DNA of 64,000 bases from Emiliania huxleyi CCMP1516 (lineage: Eukaryota > Haptophyta > Isochrysidales > Noelaerhabdaceae), in NCBI RefSeq assembly GCF_000372725.1, contig NW_005201792.1, positions 375,440-439,439 of the forward strand. The letters are read 5' to 3'. A model generated the notes under the pieces. The model saw only the letters and a list, made by a program, of their open reading frames with translations. It did not search any database and was not told the origin of the DNA. Position numbers and translations under genes: made by a program. This document shows positions 47,181 through 57,398 of this stretch, piece after piece (positions within the stretch are counted from its first letter, which is position 1; each line of letters starts with the position of its first letter).

Positions 47181-48410
47181 ATGAAGAAGGGCGATGGCGC
47201 GGGCCGTAGCCAGGGCGAGGACGCGGCAGGAGAGGCAACCTGGCCTCCAAGCGGTGGCAGATCAGCGGGTCAGATCGCAAGAGAGGCGCACGCTTCTGCG
47301 GCCGAGGCTGCAGGGAGGCAGCAGATCGGAGAATCCTCGGAGCCGCAGCAGATTGCAGACCCTGAGCCTGGACTCGCCGAGCTTGATGCCTTGATGAACT
47401 CGATGACGAGGCAAGAAGAGATGGCGTTTCAGGCATGGCGCGAGCAGCGCGGTCCTGCGATGTACGGCAGCATGCACGTCCCCACGGAGGTTGGCTTGGT
47501 GGCTGCCTGGCGCGCAGAGCAGCGGCTGTCGTCCCCTGCGCCATCACTTCCGCAGCAGCAAGCTGACACTGCCTCCCAGCACCAAGCCGCACAAGTCGTT
47601 CTCGAAAGCTTGGACATCCTGGTGCGCGGCGACTTTCTGTCGTGGCTCCAAGATTACCGCAATGTGGGTGACCCACTCGACGAGCCTCACTTGGAAGATC
47701 TGCTTTGCATTTGGCGCAACTCCGATGAGTATGAAGACACAAAGAACACCCGCATCGCCGAGACATGCCATTGCCCGCGCGACCGCGAAAAAATGCGCTC
47801 ACTGCCTTATGCAGAGCTCAAGCGACGTGTCGAGGATGGCATGCTGGGTCAGCCAGGTGAGAGCCAAGCTGTCTACGATGCCCGAGTGCGCACCGATCGA
47901 CTGGCACGCGGTGTAGAGCTCGGCGAGTACTTCACCAACCCCTCCGCCTTTAGCGGCACGCACCTTCCCTACTGCACGTGCACATACGACGGTGAAGTGG
48001 CCACGCCCGCAATTCCGGGACTGACGTGTGACGCAGATGGCAGCATCTCAGCTGCAGACCTACTGGGCGATCTGATAAACTATGGATCTCGCGCGGGAGA
48101 GTGGCAGCCAAGCGGTGGCGACCACGTGCCTGAGGACTGGGTTGGAGATGGCACGTTGGATAGCAATCGCGATGGAGATTATCTTGGCATGCCATACCTC
48201 ACCAGCTTCTGCACGGCGTGCAAACGAATCCGTTCTGATGAGCCTTTCCTTTCGCATGTGGCCAGAGACCCTGACCTGCAAGTTTGCATGTGCATGAAAG
48301 TCTCAACCACAGTGAGCGTGAGGCTGTGCGTGGCTGTCGGAGACTCCGTGCGGCTGCGCGATGCGCTTTGCCAGCACTGTCGAAAGTCGGATCCGGTGGA
48401 GGATCAGTGA
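47181..48410 (+). CDS. Unrecognised protein with paired CxC motifs
   Basis: 409 residues from ATG 47181 to TGA 48408-48410, without an intron. It starts 114 bases after the stop of the previous gene. The N-terminus is Lys/Ala/Gly-rich; a helical region (LAELDALMNSMTRQEEMAFQ, AWREQRGP) precedes an acidic DEPHLEDLLCIWRNSDEYED block and CHCPRDREKM. Then come LPYCTCTYDGEV, TSFCTACKRIRSDEPFLSHV, QVCMCMKVS and ALCQHCRKSD, a set of CxC/CxxC pairs that suggest metal binding. No family recognised. Like its neighbour it has lower GC and more balanced codon use than most genes here. It lies 110 bases before ALG3. Confidence 0.6.
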   Translation: MKKGDGAGRSQGEDAAGEATWPPSGGRSAGQIAREAHASAAEAAGRQQIGESSEPQQIADPEPGLAELDALMNSMTRQEEMAFQAWREQRGPAMYGSMHVPTEVGLVAAWRAEQRLSSPAPSLPQQQADTASQHQAAQVVLESLDILVRGDFLSWLQDYRNVGDPLDEPHLEDLLCIWRNSDEYEDTKNTRIAETCHCPRDREKMRSLPYAELKRRVEDGMLGQPGESQAVYDARVRTDRLARGVELGEYFTNPSAFSGTHLPYCTCTYDGEVATPAIPGLTCDADGSISAADLLGDLINYGSRAGEWQPSGGDHVPEDWVGDGTLDSNRDGDYLGMPYLTSFCTACKRIRSDEPFLSHVARDPDLQVCMCMKVSTTVSVRLCVAVGDSVRLRDALCQHCRKSDPVEDQ

Positions 48411-48519
48411 GTTACCCGCTTACGTGAAGAAACACAACGCCCCCCCCCCACAGAGAAAAGGCAACACGCCGCAGGTCCACACTAGTCCGGCGAAATCGCG
48501 GTCGCGAGCCCGCTGTGAC

Positions 48520-50155
48520 ATGTCGCGATTTCTCAGCTCGTCCGCGTCGTCGCGCTCCGCCGCCTTATTCGGCTGCCTGCTGCTGGCCGGCGAGACCGGC
48601 CTCGGCCTGCTCATCATTCACCGCGCACGCTACACCGAGATCGACTGGAAGGCCTACATGCAGGAGGTGCAGGCGGTTGCCGACGGCGAGCGTGATTACA
48701 CCGCGATCGGCGCGAACACTGGGCCGCTCGTGTACCCGGCGGGCTTCGTGTGGCTCTACCTCGGCCTGCACCGCCTGACGGGCGCCGACCCGGATTGCTG
48801 CCGCCTGCCGCCCACAGAGGTCTCCGAGTCGGCCCGGTGCGTGTCGGGTGGTGGGGACGTGCGGACAGCGCAGTACATCGGACTGGGCGTGAGTGTGGCG
48901 ACGCTCGCGCTCGTGCTCCGCGTGTACCGAGCCTGCGGCGTGCCTCCGTGGGCGTGGGCGCTTGCGTGCGGCTCGATGACCCTAGATGCGGAACACAAAC
49001 ACACGTCGCTGTGGTCCAGCAACCAGCCCTGGGAGCTCGGAGCAATGCTCTGCACACTACGGTGCCTTTGTTTCCCACCCTGACGCGTCTATACTCGCGA
49101 CGGCAGGCTCGTACAGAGTCCACTCGCTCTACCTGCTCCGCCTCTTCAACGACGGACCGGTGACGCCGCCCGTCTCCGCCCTCGTCTCCACGAGCCTTTG
49201 CTGCTCCACCCCGCCGGATCCGAGCCGCAGGCGATGCTGCTGCTCTTTGCCTTTCTCGCGGCGTACGCGCGCCGGTCCTACGCCGCAGGCGCACTCCTCT
49301 TCTCGGCCGCACTCTCGGTCAAGATGAACGCGCTCCTCTTCGCACCCGCGCTCGCGCTGCTCACCCTCCGCGAGTGCGGCTGGGCCGGAGCCGTCCTCCG
49401 CGCCATGCCCGCCCTCGGCCTGCAGGCGCGCCTCGGCCGCCCGCGGCGTCTCTTCACGCCTCCAGCCGCGAAGAGGTGCCCGCCCTCGGCCGGCAGGTCG
49501 CCACAGCCTGGCCATTCCTGCGCGCCAACGCGGCCGGATACCTCGGCCGCGCCTTCGAGCTCTCGCGCGCCTTCGAGCACCGCTGGTCGGTCAACTGGGC
49601 GATGCTGTCGCCCGCCGCTTTTGGCTCCGCCGCCCTCGCGCGCGGGCTGCTCGCCGCGCACCTCTGCCTCCTGCTCGCGTTTGCGCATTGGCGGTGGACG
49701 CGGCACGACGGCGGGCTGCTGAGGCGCGCACGCACGCACGCACGCACCCTTCCCCCTTGCCCCCCTCCGTGCGGAGAGGTCTCACCTCCACCCCTTGCCT
49801 CAGCCTGCTCGGCGGGGCCGTGCGCGGGCCGCTTCCGCCGCGCGACGACGCGGCGCGCCACGCGCTGCAGGTCGCGCTGTCGTGCAACTTCATCGGCATC
49901 GCGGCGGCGCGCAGCTTGCACTACCAGTTCTACCTCTACTACTTCCACTCGCTGCCGGTGCTGCTTTGGATGACGCCGTTCCCGCCGGCGCTGAGGCTCG
50001 CGCTGTGGATCGGCATTGAGGGCGCCTACAACGTCTACCCGCCCACCGCCGCCTCCTCGACGCTGCTGCAGCTCTGCCACGTCGCCCTGCTGCTCGGGCT
50101 GTGGCTGGCGCGGGAGCCCGGCGGCGACGCAAAGGCAAAGGCAAAAACAACCTAG
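48520..50155 (+). CDS. ALG3: ALG3 dolichyl-phosphate-mannose alpha-1,3-mannosyltransferase
   Basis: Exons 48520-48970, 49107-49159, 49231-49425, 49497-49723 and 49804-50155 (425 residues; human ALG3 has 438). ALG3 adds the first luminal mannose to Man5GlcNAc2-PP-dolichol in the ER during N-glycan precursor assembly. Diagnostic blocks: YTEIDWKAYMQEV with DYTAIGANTGPLVYPAGFVW (catalytic luminal loop), YRVHSLYLLRLFND, LSVKMNALLFAPALALL, AAGYLGRAFELSRAFEHRW and SVNWAMLSP, NFIGIAAARSLHYQFYLYYF HSLPVLLW, and the C-terminal NVYPPTAASSTLLQLCH. About ten hydrophobic spans fit the polytopic family. A Cys/Ser-rich insert follows TGAD near residue 88. Introns 1, 3 and 4 begin with GC; intron 2 with GT. 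Confidence 0.94.
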
Positions 50156-51516
50156 CCGTGGCTTCCCATTGCGCCGTGCGTGAGTTTCCCACTACGGCGC
50201 GCGCGATAGAACTAGAAACTGTCGCTCTGTGAAAGTTGACTCTTAACTAGCCTAAAAGAGTCCATCGACGAAGAATCGAGTTGTGAGAATCTCGAGTTCG
50301 AGAGCGTTACCGTTAGACGAGTCAGACCCAGTCTGACTTAGGGGCCCCCTAGGCTTAAAAGGGTGGGCCCTGGGGCGCCTGCGGCTTAAACGGCTTTAAA
50401 CCGGCCTAGGCCGGTTTTTAAGAGCTGGGCCGCCGATTCCTCAAACGGTCTTAAACGCTCAAACGGTGCGGGACCGGGAGACGTCCCGCCGAGGTCGATG
50501 GTCCGGGAGGCTCCCGGTAGACGCCGGAGGCCGGGAAGCTGGCTACAGTCAGCTAGCACGCGTCCCCTATGCGAGTATGGCTCCTGACAGTGCACCAGAC
50601 TTACAGATGTGTCTTCAGAGGCGGGTTTGTGCCTAATAACGGCAGTATTGGAGAAAACGGCGCGGAACCCAGCGACGCATGCCGGCGAGGCCGATTTTCT
50701 TAAACGGTCTTCGAAAAGAGGGGGGGCCCGTGCCTGCATCTCTTAAATGGCAATTTACGCCCCCAAACCTCCTCACTTCTTAAAAGGTCTTGAAAAAATC
50801 CGGCCCCCAGAACCCTAGGGGTCCCCTAAGCAGTCTGACTCAACTCAAGGCGAGCCGTTTCGTTGTTCGAGGTGCTTGGTCGTGTTGTGTTGGTTTCGGC
50901 GTAACGTAGGCTTGGTCAGGGCAGCATCTAGCTACTCTTGGATTTCCCGGAAGACGGCGTCAAGAAGAAGCTCACCCCAGAAGCACACGGAAAGAATGCT
51001 CCAGTCCTGAGCTTGAGCACTTTAGACTACCTAGGGCAAGCGCGTAGATGCCGAAGCCCACGTTCTTGGACAAGATCGCGGCGACTTGCATTCGAGGGGA
51101 TCCGACGAAGGGATCGATGAAGGTGCCCAAAGGGATCGATGCGTCCTCTTGGTCCTCTTGTGCCGCCTTGGTTTATTTTGTAGGCCGATTTTTTCGAGGG
51201 GTGCCCGGCGCCGAGCTTTTAGGGTCGGACCTCACGACAGCCTTGTAGATCCCTGGGCGAGGGTGATGGCGTCCCCGTCGGGAGCGCTGTGTGTTGGTGG
51301 AGGAAGGACAGCAACCACAGGCAGGTGCCCGGCAGCGTCCCGCCACACGCACGATCCGGATGACCTCTCTCCTCCGGATCCCCCAGTCAGCCCCGTGGGG
51401 CTAGTCCTCTCGTCTAGCCTTTCACAGTGTACGACTGTACGTATCTTTTTAGGGGAGAAGTGCGTGTGTGTGTTCTCTATAGAGGCCCCAAAGGTAAAGC
51501 TCGAGCCCAAGGCTGC
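50156..51516. other. Gene-free interval with palindromic ttaaacgg-type repeats
   Basis: A perfect palindrome aaaccggcctaggccggttt lies near 50397-50416. The word ttaaacggtctt or a close variant recurs near 50386, 50447, 50700 and 50773. Short frames show no known domain. This stretch separates ALG3 from arm B. Confidence 0.5.
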
Positions 51517-51997
51517 GTGAGAGCTCGGAAGCGAGCTTTGCACGGCGATCGAAGATCTCTGTCAGTGTGTAGGTACGTTTTAGCTTCTCAGTGATCTGTC
51601 AGTGTGTACTCTCTCTCGCTCTCTCAGTGTACGTAAGAGAGTATGTGTGGCTATTCGCTCTTACGAATCTACCTCTCGGAAGACGCGCGCCGGCCCGGGG
51701 GACTCGCTTGCGATCCCGTTCCAGCCACAGAGGCCGCGTGGTGAGGCGTGTGGGACGGTGCACCCACGCGGGGCCCGAGTGCACTGGCCACGCGTCTCGA
51801 AGGGAGGGCGGCTCGTAACTGAGGTTCGCCGTCAGAGACAGTCGTCCTCCCCTCAACCGTGGGGGGCGTACTGGCTTGATCCCACCGGACAAGGGCTGGC
51901 AGTCTTCGTGACTGCCGTCACGCTAAGGCCGATGCCCCCTTGTCCACCCGATGAGAGGGGATCACGGGGTGTAGACTCCGTACGCCCGGCCGGCTTA

Positions 51998-52372
51998 CTA
52001 GGTCCCGCCCTTCTCTCGGAAGACGCGCGCCGGCCCGGGTGACTCGCTTGCGAGGTAGATCCCGTTCCAGCCAGAGGCCGCGTGACCACCATGGAGACGT
52101 CCGGCGGCGCCGAGGAGCGAGATCGTGCCGATCTCCTGGCAGATGATGTTGAGCCCCTCGGCGATGCGAGCGCGGCGGGAGGCGCCGCCGCCGAAGACGG
52201 AGTCGGCGACGCTCGAGACGACGCTGAAGGAGGGCGCGTTGGACGGGGGAGCGGGCGGGTCGTGCTGCGACGCGCCGACGGGCTGCCGGCCGATGCTTGC
52301 TGTCGGCAACAGGTTGGAGAGCGCGCCAGTCGAGATGCCCCCGAGCCTTGCACACTGACGACGGCACGCCAC
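51998..52372 (-). pseudogene. Exon-like frame, possible pantothenate-kinase remnant (copy B)
   Basis: Continuous frame (no ATG; begins at GTG) with SVVSSVADSVFGGGASRRAR and IAEGLNIICQEIGTISLLGA. The spacing of I-G-x-I-x-x-L-x-A resembles the NNIGQIAYLNA segment of eukaryotic PanK. Only that segment is suggestive, so the call is weak. Confidence 0.28.
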
Positions 52373-52692
52373 GGGCTTCGCGTGAGGCGTGCGAGGCCGC
52401 GCGCGAAGTACGGTGGGGAACCCTTGCGTGTGATCTGTCGGTGTTCATTCATTTTGCGCATACTCGTGGTGTTGTAACGACGTGCTGCTCTGAGAACCAG
52501 ACGTCTCGAACACAGAGAGCCCGGCCCTTACGGAGTCGCGCACGCACCAGGACACCACCAGAAACATAGACCACCATGGCAGTCCCCGTCGACGCGCGGG
52601 CGGAGAGTGGGATGGGGCTCGGCCGCTTGCTCTGCGCACGTTAGCTACGCCGTGGGCTCAGGCCCCCCCGTTCTCACACCGACGCCGCTCGT

Positions 52693-53016
52693 TCAGGCCT
52701 CGCCGAACTCGAACTTGAACTCGTGGCCCTCCTCCTGCGAGGCCCACTTTGCGCCCGCGATCGTGAAATCGAAAGCCTTGCCATTCGCCTTGAGCTCCTT
52801 GGAGAGGTACTTCACGAACTTCTTGTAGCTGCGTGGGCGGAGCAGCGCGACGGGAGGTGAGGGTTCAGCGGCAGTAAGGCGCGTGCGGGAGGGGGAGCGT
52901 GTGCGGGCATGTGCCGTGTGCGGGGCGGGTGTGGAGGCGTGTCACTTCTTCCCGTTCTTCGTGATGGTCATGGAGGTGGGCGAGCCCGGCTTCGGGGAGG
53001 TGGAGGACTTCGCCAT
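52693..53016 (-). CDS. Small two-exon protein, 68 residues (copy B)
   Basis: Exons 53016-52946 and 52828-52693, the same lengths (71 and 136) as copy A. One conservative amino-acid change (T4S) separates the copies in the first exon, and splice sites are preserved. Conservation of the frame after duplication suggests function or a recent duplication. Family unknown. Confidence 0.55.
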
Positions 53017-53603
53017 GTTGTTGATTATGACGTCTGCGCGCGCGCCGGGGGGGGGAGCTCCGTGAACAGGCCGTGGCGGTAACGATTTGCCGGGAGAAGG
53101 GAGAGTGGGATGGGGCTGAGGGGCGTGTAACGCGGCGGGCTGGGCGGCGGCGAGGGTGGCAGCGGCGAAGGGTGGGTCCGCACGCAGCGGGGCGCGCGGC
53201 TGTGGTTCGCGGGGGCGGCGTGCGGAAATTTCTTCTCTGCCGCAGCGTCTGCGACGTCTGCGCGCGACGAACGCTGTGTACACCCCCGGTGGCGGCGGGG
53301 TGTCGGAAACGAGCCGTGGCGGGGTGGGCGATGCGCCGCGCCGCGCCGACGGCAGGCGGGGGTGGGACGCGGGCGCCCTCAGAGCATGAGTTCGCTACAC
53401 ATACTATCAGCCACCCCAAATCGGCTTTTTTTTGAGGCGCTGTTGCGGCAGTTCATACTTTCTCGAGGTTCTCGAGGTGGATATCCTTTGGTCGCGTTGG
53501 GTAGCGAGGATTGGTGTGACGCGATCCACGCAGGCGTGTTTTCTGGCGGCCGACCGTCAGTGCACTGGGAGTTGCCCCTTCTCCGACTGCCCCGGCTAGT
53601 TCA

Positions 53604-53764
53604 CGAGTTTCGACACTGTTGTGCGAGGCGTGAACCGCGCCATTCGCTCTCACCTGGCAACCCTGTCTGCACGTCTCGCGCGCGCGTGAACAGGGCTCCA
53701 GGCCCCAAATGACGTGTGAGTGTTAGAGTTGTTTGGTATTGCTAAAAATCTCTCTCGAGTTTCG
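53604..53764. mobile_element. 143-bp insertion with 9-bp target duplication in arm B
   Basis: cgagtttcg occurs on both sides (53604-53612 and 53756-53764) but once in arm A (reverse complement at 29020-29028), which is a clean empty site. The insert, 53613-53755, begins acactgttg and ends aaaatctctct. I see no inverted terminal repeats. A 9-bp duplication is typical of Mutator-like elements but is not enough to classify it. Its last 60 bases recur at 37438-37496. Confidence 0.8.
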
Positions 53765-54423
53765 CGGGAGTGACCCCTGCGTCAAACCCGAGACCTAGCG
53801 CGGGGGTGGGTTGGAGGGGGCTCGCTGCAGGGAGGGGCGGTGTAAGAAGCCGATCCCCGTAGTCTTCCGCCCCACTCCTCCCCATCGGGCCGCAGAAGCG
53901 GCCGCGCCTCGCAGATTCGTTTCTCGCGCCTGTGGGTCAGGCGCGCGGGGCATCCCCCGGGTCGCTCGACCAGCGATCCGAAGAGTGGCCGCTATGCGAG
54001 GGAAAGAGCGGGGCCCTCGACGCCTCTGTCCATACAGGAGTTATCCATCAGCCCCGACCGGCAGCACGCTGTTGGTCGGTTCGAGAGGTGGCCTCCGCCA
54101 AGGTCTGCGTGGGCGCCTCTCCACCGCCTCCCTCCTTTGCCCCGAGCGTCGTTCCGCCCTCCATCCACACCATCCTCGAGCCACCATCTATGTCTCGCCT
54201 GACCACAACCTCACAAAGGCGCGTGGCGACGCCCCCTCGCAGGGGCCAGGGCCAGATCACTTTCCTGGTCGAAAAAGCTTGGCGCTACGAGAGGACCAAA
54301 GTGGTAAAGGTGGCAGTATCTCCCCTGACCCCATCAAAAGGGGAAAAGGAACCGAGGCTCCACCTCCAGCAGAAAATAAGCAGAGAAACTGCAGAAACCT
54401 TACCCTCAGGCTAAAAAGCCGTA

Positions 54424-55176
54424 ATGGGCACCGCTCGCGGCTCGGCACCGGGCACACCGACTCGCGGTATCCAAAATGCGCCTGCGGGCGGACCCTCACA
54501 GCTCACAGCTTACATACCCGGAGGTGGACTGCTGACAGGTTGCGATGAGGACGCCCCGCGGTCCCCAAGACGCGCCGGGATTCCGATGCGTGGTTTCGAT
54601 CGTTTTCGGGTGAGTTCGACAGAGAGAGACTTTCCGCTTAAGCAAGAGCACGACTGGGTGAGGGGAGACACAGTGGCAGTGAACACTAAACTAAAAAACT
54701 CTCAACTCAACACGCCAGCAACCGCCCTCCGCTCATCGGCGCTCGACAGTTGTGCGCAGAGCTGCTCGAACTGGCCCTGGCCAAGCTGTGCCGCAACCGA
54801 CCGCACAAAAGAACCTCGAAAGAGCTACCCAATGGGTCCTCGGAGAGGGTACCCTGGGACCTGGGTGGGCGGGGCCTCTACTCGCCAGCGTGCCCGGCTG
54901 GCCAAGACGGACAGGAAAAGAATAGGCGCCGCTTCAGGAGCTGGCGGAAAGGGGGAGCGAGCCGAGTACGATAGTGAGGCTGCGGATGCGGGCGAGATTC
55001 GTCGACCAGGGAGAGCCAGCCCGACCCGACCCCCCGGGGAGGCGCGACAAGAGGGTCATAAGCCGTCACACTCGCCCGGGGTGACCTCGGCCGGGCCGTC
55101 GACGCCCTCGGAATCGGGGGAGCCGGGAGAAACTGGCGAAGACGAAGGGCGGCAGCGGAGAAAGCGACACCAATAA
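54424..55176 (+). CDS. Unrecognised ORF, 250 residues
   Basis: ATG 54424 to TAA 55174-55176. Composition is rich in Gly, Pro, Ser, Arg and Glu, with a charged C-terminus (SESGEPGETGEDEGRQRRKR). No domain, signal peptide or membrane span is visible. It lies in a repeat-rich interval between arm B and repeat R2. It may be a gene of an unclassified mobile element, a host gene or chance; I see no enzyme motif to decide. Confidence 0.3.
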   Translation: MGTARGSAPGTPTRGIQNAPAGGPSQLTAYIPGGGLLTGCDEDAPRSPRRAGIPMRGFDRFRVSSTERDFPLKQEHDWVRGDTVAVNTKLKNSQLNTPATALRSSALDSCAQSCSNWPWPSCAATDRTKEPRKSYPMGPRRGYPGTWVGGASTRQRARLAKTDRKRIGAASGAGGKGERAEYDSEAADAGEIRRPGRASPTRPPGEARQEGHKPSHSPGVTSAGPSTPSESGEPGETGEDEGRQRRKRHQ

Positions 55177-55409
55177 CGAGGGACAACGATCGCACCACGT
55201 CGCACCGGCCGTCGTATGACGCTCGGCAAGCGAGCAAGAGAACGAATCGGGGTGAACCAGAGCCCCAGGAGGACGGACGATGGAGCTCCGGGACCGGGGA
55301 CTGAGCAAGTGTGGGTGTTTGGCGTCGTGTACAGTGTAATGTCCATTAGCTCCGAGTAGAGGGGGCGTCCTGCAGTTAAGGGGAAACCCGGTACGCGGGT
55401 CCAACCCTC

Positions 55410-56180
55410 GGAGAACCGTGTTTACTTTACGGCCCTTTCCCTGCGAACGCGCACCCCCCCAGGGCTAGGGCTCTCTAGCCCGTAACCCGATGCCAATCAT
55501 CTGGCCCGCTGGGTGTGCTTCTTAGCCCCCCGGGCCCTGGACGTGCGGTTACTGACTGCACTCCAAGTACTCCCCAAGAGTGCTTCTCAGCGTGCACTAA
55601 CCCCAACACCTTCGGAGTACAAACTGTCAACGTCCACTTCATTGCACGGGAAGCGGCACAAACGGGGCACAAACGCAAGGCTACAAACACGGGGAGGCAC
55701 GTACTCGCTGAGTAGTGACGCAGGGGAGTCTAGGCGACGGTGGCGCGTCCTCCGCCGCCGCGAGCTTCACTTCACTTTTAGCAGGAAAGTGGTATGTAAT
55801 AGGGAAAAAGGCGCGAGGAGGGCTGAACAAGCTCCTCTTGTAGCTCGATCGCCCCCCCCCCCTCTCGCCACCGACGTCAAAAAACAAAAGTCACAGACTG
55901 CACTCCAAGTGCACAGTGAGATGATGGATAGGGGGACGACACTGCTTCGGCGGGCGGCCGCGACCCTGTACCGTGTTTGTTATGACCCACCCCAATGAAT
56001 GAACACACCAGAGAGGGAGGGCGAGAGGGGTCCCGTACTCGAAAAAAGAAAGAAAGAAAAGAGGCAGCCAAGGGAGGGATGGGAGGAGATGACTGCTCTA
56101 TTTATTTATGGGATGGGAGGACGGCACGCCGCCACCACACAGGGATTTTAAGCAGAGGAGTGTGGTGCTAGCCGTCGCCC
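55410..56180 (+). repeat. Dispersed repeat copy C (R2, spacer, R1)
   Basis: R2 at about 55410-55572 is the reverse complement of 10411-10590 (about 160 bases). R1 core follows at about 56107-56180 after a spacer of about 470 bases that copy A lacks. A partial doubling of gggagggatgggagg occurs at 56075-56110. R1 ends about 100 bases before the zinc-finger gene ATG. Confidence 0.75.
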
Positions 56181-56286
56181 ACCCTAACCCTTGGGCGTCT
56201 GCCTCCCCACGCACTTGGAGCACTTGGAGTGCAGTTGGCAGCCTCACATCCAGCCAAGGCAGACTTTTTATCGGGCCCGGCGAGGT

Positions 56287-57247
56287 ATGTCGATCAGGGT
56301 GGAGGACTTTGCTCAGGCGTCCTCGTCTGATCTAGCCGCCATCGTCACCTTCCCGCCGACCGGGTCGGTTGCGCCTGCTCTCGCGACGTTCAGCGTCCCG
56401 TCCGACCAGGGGCGGGACGCCGCGGCGCAGGCGCTCGTGTCGGTCTCTGAGCCTCCAGCCAGTCCAGCCGCGCTCGTCGCGGCCGAGGGCAAGGCGCGCG
56501 CACCCAAACGGGTGCGCACCGACGCCGACAAGAGGCACAAGTGCCAGCACTGCAACTCGACGTTTGCGTGGCCGTCGGAGCTCGCGCGGCACGTGCGGAC
56601 GCACACGGGCGAGAAGCCCTTCAAGTGCGACCAGGCGTGGGCTCACTGCGAAACGCCCGCCCCCTTGCCACCTCTGCCTTCCGTGTCGTCTCTCTCTGCG
56701 GCCCAGCTGCCTCTCGCCCCCCCTCGCCACGGCCTCACTCGCGACTGCTGCCGCCGCCACCGCCCTCACCGCCGCACCGCCGCCGCCCTCGCGCCCAGTG
56801 CTCGTTTGCGTGCGCGGACCCGAGCTACCTCGCGGTGCACAAGCGACGCCACCAGGGCGAGCCGTACAAGTGCGACGTGTGCAGCTATGCGACCGCAGAC
56901 GCCAGCAACCTCACCCGTCACAAGCGGGTGCGTCCCTCCCTCCGACACACAGAGCCTACTCCGACCACTCCGAAGCTCCACGCGCGGGCCATCGCGCCGC
57001 GACCCGATGCCCTCTGCTGCCGCACGTCCCCTGCCGCACCTCCCCTGCCGCAGGTACACTCGGGCGTCAAGCCGTACAAGTGCGACGTGTGCGACGCCGC
57101 CTTCAAGCAGCCCGCCCACCTCAACTCGCACAAGCGGATCCACACGGGCGAGAAGCCCTTCAAGTGCGACCAGTGCGGCTACGCCACCGCCTACCGCGGC
57201 GAGCTCACGCGACACATGAAGACGCGACATGGGCCCGCCAGCCCCGC

Positions 57248-57282
<35 letters not shown>

Positions 57283-57398
57283 TGGCCACCGCCGCCGCGG
57301 TGGCCGTCGCCGCGGTGAGCGCCGGCCAGCCGGCCGCACTGGCGACCGCCACGCCCGCCATGGAGGCCATGGAGATCGCGGCTGCGCCCCCGAGCTGA
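56287..57398 (+). CDS. Five-finger C2H2 zinc-finger protein
   Basis: Exons 56287-56634, 56799-56927 and 57054-57398 (273 residues). Fingers: KCQHCNSTFAWPSELARHVR TH; KCDQCSFACADPSYLAVHKR RH (completed across intron 1); KCDVCSYATADASNLTRHKR VH (completed across intron 2); KCDVCDAAFKQPAHLNSHKR IH; and KCDQCGYATAYRGELTRHMK TRH. Linkers include the classic HTGEKPF. A Gln run (about 11 residues) and an Ala-rich tail follow. The N-terminal 85 residues are Ala/Ser/Pro-rich. This is a sequence-specific DNA-binding factor by family. Intron 1 has a GC donor with the acceptor cag joined to tgc of finger 2; intron 2 has GT. An R1 repeat forms its immediate upstream region. Confidence 0.9.

Larger units (their letters stand above)
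51517..54329 (-). repeat. Arm B of the inverted duplication (2.8 kb)
   Basis: Reverse complement of 28459-31111. It contains the second copies of the small two-exon gene and of the possible kinase remnant, the internal direct repeat pair, and a 143-bp insertion absent from arm A. The remaining length difference comes from small indels. The arms have diverged by scattered substitutions, so this is unlikely to be a pure assembly echo. Confidence 0.88.

Noticed and set aside
45666-48410. Assigning the two Cys-containing proteins to a known zinc-finger or viral family
   Set aside because: The Cys spacing fits no family I know; naming one would be a guess.
54424-55176. Capsid or polyprotein gene of a retroelement
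   Set aside because: No nucleocapsid finger, protease, polymerase or integrase motif in or near the ORF; left as unrecognised.
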